The position numbers and the translations under genes were made by a program. Positions 6,460-10,041 of a stretch of 10,041 nucleotides of DNA are shown one piece after another. The notes below the pieces were generated by a model, which was not told the origin of the DNA, made no database searches, and saw only the letters and a program-made list of their open reading frames with translations. Every line of letters begins with the position of its first letter. The first letter of the stretch is position 1. The stretch is from CSP1-4 sp036559965 (GTDB taxonomy: Bacteria; Chloroflexota; Limnocylindria; Limnocylindrales; CSP1-4): positions 1 through 10,041 of the forward strand of contig DATBSD010000089.1 in NCBI GenBank assembly GCA_036559965.1, read 5' to 3'.

Positions 6460-7515
6460 TCAGGCCGAGCCCAGTGCGCCCGAGAGCACGACGACGAGGT
6501 AGGCGACGTAGAACGCGCCACCGATGAGCAGGCCGCGTCCCGTGAGCGTCGAGCGGCGCGCCATAGGCAGGAAGATGGCGATGGTCGAGACGATGGCGAT
6601 GCCCGCCGACAGGAAGGCGACCGCGGACTCGGGGCCGATGGACCAGCCGGCGGGCGCGAACAGCAGCGCCACGGCGACCGGGAAGCAGGACTGGAAGACC
6701 ATCGCGCCGGAGATGTTGCCGATGGCCAGCGTGTCCTTGCCCTGCCGCACCCAGAGCACGCTGTTGAGCTTCTCGGGCAGCTCCGTGGCGATGGGCGCGA
6801 TGACCAGCGCCAGAAGCGTCGCGCTCAGCCCAAGGCCTTCCGAGATGGACGTCACGGCATCGACGAAGACGAGCGCTCCGGCGATGATGAGGCCGAGGGC
6901 GAAGATGACCTGGAGGTTGACGATCCGGAGGCGCGGCACGACCGGATCCTCACGATGGGCACCGCGGTCGAGGCGGTGGAAGCGCAGCGGCGCCAGGTCG
7001 CCACCATGACCGGTCTCCGACTCGGCGGCGAAGTGCGCCCGGACGTAGACCGCGTAGAGCAGCATCAGGACGACCGCCGTTGCCGGCCGCACCCAGCCGA
7101 TGTCGAGCGGCACGAAGGCGATGGCGATGGCGATGCCGTAGGTCAGCAGGAAGAAGCGGATGTCCTTGCTCACGACGACCGGCTCGATGTCCATGACGAC
7201 GCCGGTCGGCCGCCGCCGGCGAGCGGCCACGACCGCGGTGCCGGTCACGAACATGGCCAGGGTGGCGAGCATGAAGGGGGCGCCCAGGATGGCGCCGATG
7301 CCGACGGCGTGGCTGGCCTCGCTCGAGCCGACGAGGATGGCCACGATGGGGATCATCGTCTCCGGCAGCGCCGTGCCCACCGCGGCGAGGACCGAGCCCA
7401 CGGCGCCTTCAGCCAGGTCGAGCTTCCGGCCGACCCATTCGATGCCGTTCGTGAACAGCTCGGCGCCCAGGAGGATGACCGCGAACGAGATGAGCAGGAG
7501 GACGGCCGTCTCCAT
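6460..7515 (-). CDS. CaCA-family sodium/calcium-type antiporter
   Basis: This is an inner-membrane cation exchanger of the Ca2+:cation antiporter superfamily, with 351 residues from the ATG at 7515 and about ten hydrophobic segments. The two inverted alpha repeats are clear: alpha-1 is GSVLAAVGTALPETMIPI (40-57) with acidic E52, and alpha-2 is ALVIAPIATELPEKLNSV (236-253) with E245 and E248. These glutamates form the ion site in the family. A charged loop (about 160-198, His/Arg/Asp-rich) links the halves. The open frame continues upstream to 8052, but that part overlaps the next two genes in another frame and is Arg/Ala-rich, so it is rejected as a start. Start choice: 2 bp after the stop of the upstream small membrane gene, with a weak GGTGGG nearby, suggesting coupled translation. 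The ion (Ca2+, Na+, H+, K+) cannot be decided from sequence. Confidence 0.88.
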   Translation of the reverse strand: METAVLLLISFAVILLGAELFTNGIEWVGRKLDLAEGAVGSVLAAVGTALPETMIPIVAILVGSSEASHAVGIGAILGAPFMLATLAMFVTGTAVVAARRRRPTGVVMDIEPVVVSKDIRFFLLTYGIAIAIAFVPLDIGWVRPATAVVLMLLYAVYVRAHFAAESETGHGGDLAPLRFHRLDRGAHREDPVVPRLRIVNLQVIFALGLIIAGALVFVDAVTSISEGLGLSATLLALVIAPIATELPEKLNSVLWVRQGKDTLAIGNISGAMVFQSCFPVAVALLFAPAGWSIGPESAVAFLSAGIAIVSTIAIFLPMARRSTLTGRGLLIGGAFYVAYLVVVLSGALGSA

Positions 7516-7517
7516 CG

Positions 7518-7871
7518 TCAGCCCACCACGATCGCGATGAGCAGCGCGCACCCGAGCGTCACGAGCACGAGTGCGGCGGTCGCCGCAGCGCGCCGGTCGC
7601 CCGCGCGCGTGAAGCCGACCGCAGCCAGCACCACGCTGGCCGTCGGCAGCGCGATGGTCAGCCCGATGGCAGCCCACACGAAGGCGAGCGGATCGAGCGC
7701 CTGCAGCGCGGCCAGCCAGTCGCCCGGCGACGGCGGCGGGCTTGGCGCGAGCGTCGGATCGATGCCCGCTGCCAGGCCGAGCACGACGCCCACGACGGCC
7801 AGGCCGAAGGCGCCCGCCGCCCCGACCCGCAGGAGGCGTCCGACGCTGGCAGACGTCCCGCGCACGATCAC
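7518..7871 (-). CDS. Small three-helix membrane protein, DUF1634-like
   Basis: The product has 117 residues and three hydrophobic segments (about 16-35, 62-85 and 94-116); a Pro-rich external loop (APSPPPSP, 42-49) lies between the first two. The order short helix, loop, LQALDPLAFVWAAIGLTIALPTASVVLAAVGF, short charged turn, last helix resembles DUF1634, a family of unknown function often encoded next to TauE/SafE transporters; here it directly follows one. The start is GTG at 7871, whose first four bases GTGA overlap the TGA stop of the TauE-like gene, with GGAGG at 7881-7885 spaced by 9 nt. A role as a partner of that transporter is inferred from position only. The family call is from memory of the pattern and is moderate. 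Confidence 0.7.
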   Translation of the reverse strand: MIVRGTSASVGRLLRVGAAGAFGLAVVGVVLGLAAGIDPTLAPSPPPSPGDWLAALQALDPLAFVWAAIGLTIALPTASVVLAAVGFTRAGDRRAAATAALVLVTLGCALLIAIVVG

Positions 7872-8722
7872 GATGCCACGCCTCCGCCGAGCGCTCGAGC
7901 GGCCATCTGGATGGCGACCACGACGAGCACGACCACGAACAGCCAGCGGATAGCCGCCAGCGGGATCCGCGGCGCGACGCGGGCCGCGGTCGTGGCGCCG
8001 ATGAACGTGCCCACGAGGACGGGTGCTGCAACGAGCGGATCGACCGCGTCACGCATGATGTAGAGCACGGCGCTGGCCGACGCGGTGACGCCGATGGTCA
8101 CGTTGCTCGTCGCCGTCGCCGCCCGCAGCGGGAGGCCCATCACGAGGTGCATCGCGGGCACCTTGACGATGCCGCCGCCGACGCCCAGCAGGGCCGAGAC
8201 GACGCCGGCCAGGCCGCTCAGCGCCAGGCCGAGCGGTAGCCGATGGACCTGGTAGTCGGGGCCGGCCAGCGACGCGGTCATCGAGCCGGGCACGACCGCT
8301 TCGTCCGGCGCCGGTGCGATCTCGAGACTCGTGTCGGCAGATGCCGGCGCGCCCGCCGCGGCCGGGCGCCGGCGCGCCATCGTGAGCGCGACGTACAGGA
8401 GCATGACGGCGAAGGCCGCCGCCAGCAGGCGCTCATCCAGGGCGAACGCGACGAGGCCGCCGATGACGGCGCCGATGACCGTGAGCACCTCGAGGGCGAG
8501 CCCGAGGCGAAGATTGGCGACGCCGCGCTGGAGGTAGACCGCGGCGCTCGCCGACGAGGTCGCGATGACTGCCAGCAGGCTGATGGCGACCGCCTCACGG
8601 AACGGCAGGCCGAAGCCGAGCGCGAGCATGGGCACCAGGAGCACGCCACCGCCGAGCCCGAGCAGGGCACCGAAGGCCCCGGCTCCGAAGCCGCCGACGG
8701 CGAGCAGGATGGTCAGGGCCAT
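7868..8722 (-). CDS. TauE/SafE-family (sulfite exporter-like) membrane transporter
   Basis: This is an integral membrane protein of 284 residues with two homologous halves. Each opens with the family's glycine motif: GALLGLGGGVLLVPML (18-33) and SALLGVGGGIVKVPAM (176-191), followed by AVAISLLAVIATSSASA (44-60) and ATATSNVTIGVTASASA (202-218). A charged Ala/Pro loop (about 118-160) separates the halves, and about eight hydrophobic segments are visible. Characterised members move sulfite, sulfoacetate or related organic anions, often outward; the substrate here cannot be assigned. It begins 27 nt after the rpsR stop with no clear ribosome binding site, so it may depend on read-through from the ribosomal genes, and its stop overlaps the DUF1634-like start by 4 nt. 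No sulfur-metabolism gene is in the window. Confidence 0.88.
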   Translation of the reverse strand: MALTILLAVGGFGAGAFGALLGLGGGVLLVPMLALGFGLPFREAVAISLLAVIATSSASAAVYLQRGVANLRLGLALEVLTVIGAVIGGLVAFALDERLLAAAFAVMLLYVALTMARRRPAAAGAPASADTSLEIAPAPDEAVVPGSMTASLAGPDYQVHRLPLGLALSGLAGVVSALLGVGGGIVKVPAMHLVMGLPLRAATATSNVTIGVTASASAVLYIMRDAVDPLVAAPVLVGTFIGATTAARVAPRIPLAAIRWLFVVVLVVVAIQMAARALGGGVAS

Positions 8723-8749
8723 GCCGAACTCGGTGGCAGGCCGGCCGCG

Positions 8750-9016
8750 TCAGGGACGGAGGTGCTGCGGCGCGTACGGCAGGAGCGCGACATGGCGGGC
8801 GCGCTTGAGCGCGACCGACAGCTGCCGCTGGTGCTGGGCGCAGGTGCCCGTCTTGCGACGCGGCTCGATCTTCGCCCGCTCCGAGAGGTAGCGGCGGAGG
8901 CGGTTGACCTCCTTGTAGTCGATGATCACGGTCTTGTCCGCGCAGAAGGCGCAGACCTTGCGACGACGGCGGTCTCGGTAGTACTCGTCGCGCTTCTTGG
9001 CTCGGGCTGGCGGCAT
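8750..9016 (-). CDS. rpsR: Small ribosomal subunit protein bS18
   Basis: S18 binds the platform of the 30S subunit as a heterodimer with S6. The product has 88 residues, a normal length. Diagnostic stretches are IIDYKEVNRLRRYLSERAKI (31-50), PRRKTGTCAQHQR (52-64) and ALKRARHVALLPY (69-81). C22 and C25 of VCAFC plus C59 and H62 of TCAQH are placed to bind zinc, so this is the zinc-binding (C+) form. The ATG at 9016 follows GAGGAA by 5 nt. It is third in the rpsF-ssb-rpsR order, 31 nt after the ssb stop. Confidence 0.97.
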   Translation of the reverse strand: MPPARAKKRDEYYRDRRRRKVCAFCADKTVIIDYKEVNRLRRYLSERAKIEPRRKTGTCAQHQRQLSVALKRARHVALLPYAPQHLRP

Positions 9017-9047
9017 CGGGCTTCCTCAGCGGCAGGTGATGGTCGGG

Positions 9048-9494
9048 TCAGAACGGGATGGGATCGTCGAAGTCGTCGCCGCCGGCGGGGACCGCGGCGG
9101 GTTCCTTGCCCGGTCCGACCGGACGCGAGGCGCGGATCTCATCGCCGCCGGCGGCCTCGTCGTCGCGCTGGCGCGGGTCGAGGTTCGCGAAACGATCGGC
9201 GATGAGCTCGGTCATGTAGTGGGTCTGGCCGTCCTTTTCGTACTGGCGGGTCTGGATGCGGCCCTCGATGAAGACCTTGGTCCCCTTCCGCAGCCATTCC
9301 GCAGCGCGCTCGGCGTTCTCGCGGAAGAGCACGACCCGGAACCACTCCGTCTCCTTCTTCCACTCCCCGGCATCGTCACGGGTGTTGCGATTGACGGCCA
9401 CGCTGAACTGCGTCACGGCCGTGCCGGACGGTGTGTAGCGCATCTCCGGATCGCGCCCCAGGTTGCCGATGATGAGGCACTTGTTGAGCGACAT
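9048..9494 (-). CDS. ssb: Single-stranded DNA-binding protein (SSB)
   Basis: SSB coats single-stranded DNA during replication and repair and recruits partner proteins through its acidic tail. The product has 148 residues. The OB fold (about 1-106) is clear: MSLNKCLIIGNLGRDPEMRY, a Trp-containing TEWFRVVLF (49-57), RAAEWLRKGTKVFIEGRIQT (63-82) and ELIADRFANL (96-105). A short flexible linker, with little of the Gly/Gln-rich low-complexity seen in E. coli SSB, leads to the tip DDFDDPIPF (140-148), the usual DDxIPF-type peptide. The start is well supported by GGAGGG at 9502-9507, 7 nt from the ATG. Its place between rpsF and rpsR is the classic bacterial arrangement. Confidence 0.97.
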   Translation of the reverse strand: MSLNKCLIIGNLGRDPEMRYTPSGTAVTQFSVAVNRNTRDDAGEWKKETEWFRVVLFRENAERAAEWLRKGTKVFIEGRIQTRQYEKDGQTHYMTELIADRFANLDPRQRDDEAAGGDEIRASRPVGPGKEPAAVPAGGDDFDDPIPF

Positions 9495-9525
9495 CGCCAG
9501 ACCCTCCAGATCGGTGGACGCGACC

Positions 9526-9951
9526 CTATTCGATGGCAGCCGGAGCGGCTTCGCTCTCCGACTCGTCGATCCGCTCGCCGTCGTCGGCGGGCTCGTCCTC
9601 GTCCGGCGGCGACAGCTCGACGTCGTCGTCGCTCGTGGCGGCCGTCGAGCGACGGGCCGTGGTCGGGCGCTCGACGTGGGTCACGAGGTGCCGGATGACC
9701 TCTTCGGTGATGTGCAGGTTGCGTTCCAGCTCGGCGATCGCCTCTGACGGCGCGTCGAAGACCACGATGTGGTACGAGCCTTCGCGATGCGCTCCGATGG
9801 CGTACGCCAACCGGCGACGGCCCCACGGGCTGACCTTGATGATCTGGCCGCCGGAGCCGATGATCGACCGCGTCGCACGGTCGATGGTGGCCTGGATCCG
9901 ATCCTCCGCGAGGTCGGGTCGCAGGATGAGCATGAGTTCGTAACGGCGCAT
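9526..9951 (-). CDS. rpsF: Small ribosomal subunit protein bS6 with long acidic tail
   Basis: S6 is a 30S platform protein that pairs with S18. The product has 141 residues. The ferredoxin-like core (1-95) shows RRYELMLILRPDL (2-14), the signature SPWGRRRLAYAI (41-52) with EGSYHIVVFDA (57-67), and ITEEVIRHLVTHVERP (81-96). After a short Arg/Thr stretch (97-106) the last 35 residues are highly acidic (DDDVELSPPDEDEPADDGE and beyond), longer than in many S6 proteins. The ATG at 9951 is preceded by AAGGAGG at 9963-9969, 11 nt away, slightly far, with a GC-rich hairpin in the gap. It is first gene of the visible operon; ssb follows after 31 nt. Confidence 0.96.
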   Translation of the reverse strand: MRRYELMLILRPDLAEDRIQATIDRATRSIIGSGGQIIKVSPWGRRRLAYAIGAHREGSYHIVVFDAPSEAIAELERNLHITEEVIRHLVTHVERPTTARRSTAATSDDDVELSPPDEDEPADDGERIDESESEAAPAAIE

Positions 9952-10041
9952 GGGGCCGTCGGCCTCCTTCCATCGGGGATGCCCCGCTCGGTGGGGTGAC
10001 GCGGCGCGTCCCGGGACCGGCGGAGCAGAAAGGACAAGGGC
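9952..10041 (-). promoter_or_regulatory. rpsF: rpsF leader with several hairpins and palindromes, candidate S6:S18 autoregulatory region
   Basis: Read on the minus strand, the visible 90 nt hold: a palindrome GTCCCGGGAC (10008-10017); GACGCG-C-CGCGTC (9998-10010); a hairpin CCCC-ACCGAGC-GGGG (9982-9996) with CCG in its loop; a competing hairpin CGGGG-CAT-CCCCG (9974-9986) using the same G run; the Shine-Dalgarno AAGGAGG (9963-9969); and GGCC-GAC-GGCC (9954-9964) overlapping the end of that site. S6:S18 is known to bind its own mRNA leader in many bacteria through a structure exposing a CCG triplet, so this is a candidate, not a confirmed match. No promoter is recognisable here; it probably lies past the window edge. 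Confidence 0.4.

Noticed and set aside
7516..8052. Upstream extension of the antiporter frame to an ATG at 8052
   Set aside because: It would cover all of the DUF1634-like gene and part of the TauE-like gene in another frame; the extension is Arg/Ala-rich and lacks similarity to the family, whereas METAVLLL at 7515 starts exactly at the first helix.

Overview
The window is very GC-rich (roughly two thirds or more by eye), gene-dense chromosomal DNA from a bacterium. It holds nine complete genes and one partial gene, almost all core housekeeping, with no mobile element, CRISPR array, tRNA or rRNA seen. The mix suggests an uncultured Chloroflexota-like lineage or another GC-rich Gram-positive-type group: an IleRS2-type isoleucyl-tRNA synthetase carrying a GVHH active-site signature, an LCP cell-wall protein with a C-terminal LytR_C domain, and three genes whose -10 boxes lie only 6-8 nt before the ATG (leaderless). 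The phylum call is an inference from overall protein character.

Layout. (1) 1-3557, minus strand: ileS followed by the 5' end of lspA (signal peptidase II, cut by the window edge), joined by a TGATG stop/start overlap. (2) 3558-3630: a 73-bp divergent promoter region with two face-away -10 boxes and an inverted repeat between them. (3) 3631-5433, plus strand: an LCP (LytR-CpsA-Psr) protein with an unusual multi-pass N-terminus. (4) 5435-6403, minus strand: ilvE, branched-chain aminotransferase, ending 1 bp from the LCP stop codon and with its own -10 box. (5) 6460-9951, minus strand, in transcription order rpsF (S6), ssb, rpsR (S18), a TauE/SafE-type transporter, a small DUF1634-like membrane protein and a CaCA-type cation antiporter. 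These are closely spaced or overlapping and probably form one operon. (6) 9952-10041: the rpsF leader, rich in small hairpins.

Together the genes cover isoleucine charging, branched-chain amino acid transamination, lipoprotein processing, cell-wall polymer attachment, and the classic S6-SSB-S18 cluster with a transporter trio appended in place of the more usual rplI/dnaB neighbours. The most notable points are the altered HIGH/KMSKS motifs of IleRS (a natural GXHH form, linked to mupirocin hyper-resistance in related enzymes), the repeated leaderless promoter geometry, the inverted repeat between ileS and the LCP gene, and the structured rpsF leader. I did not find a clearly new multi-gene system.
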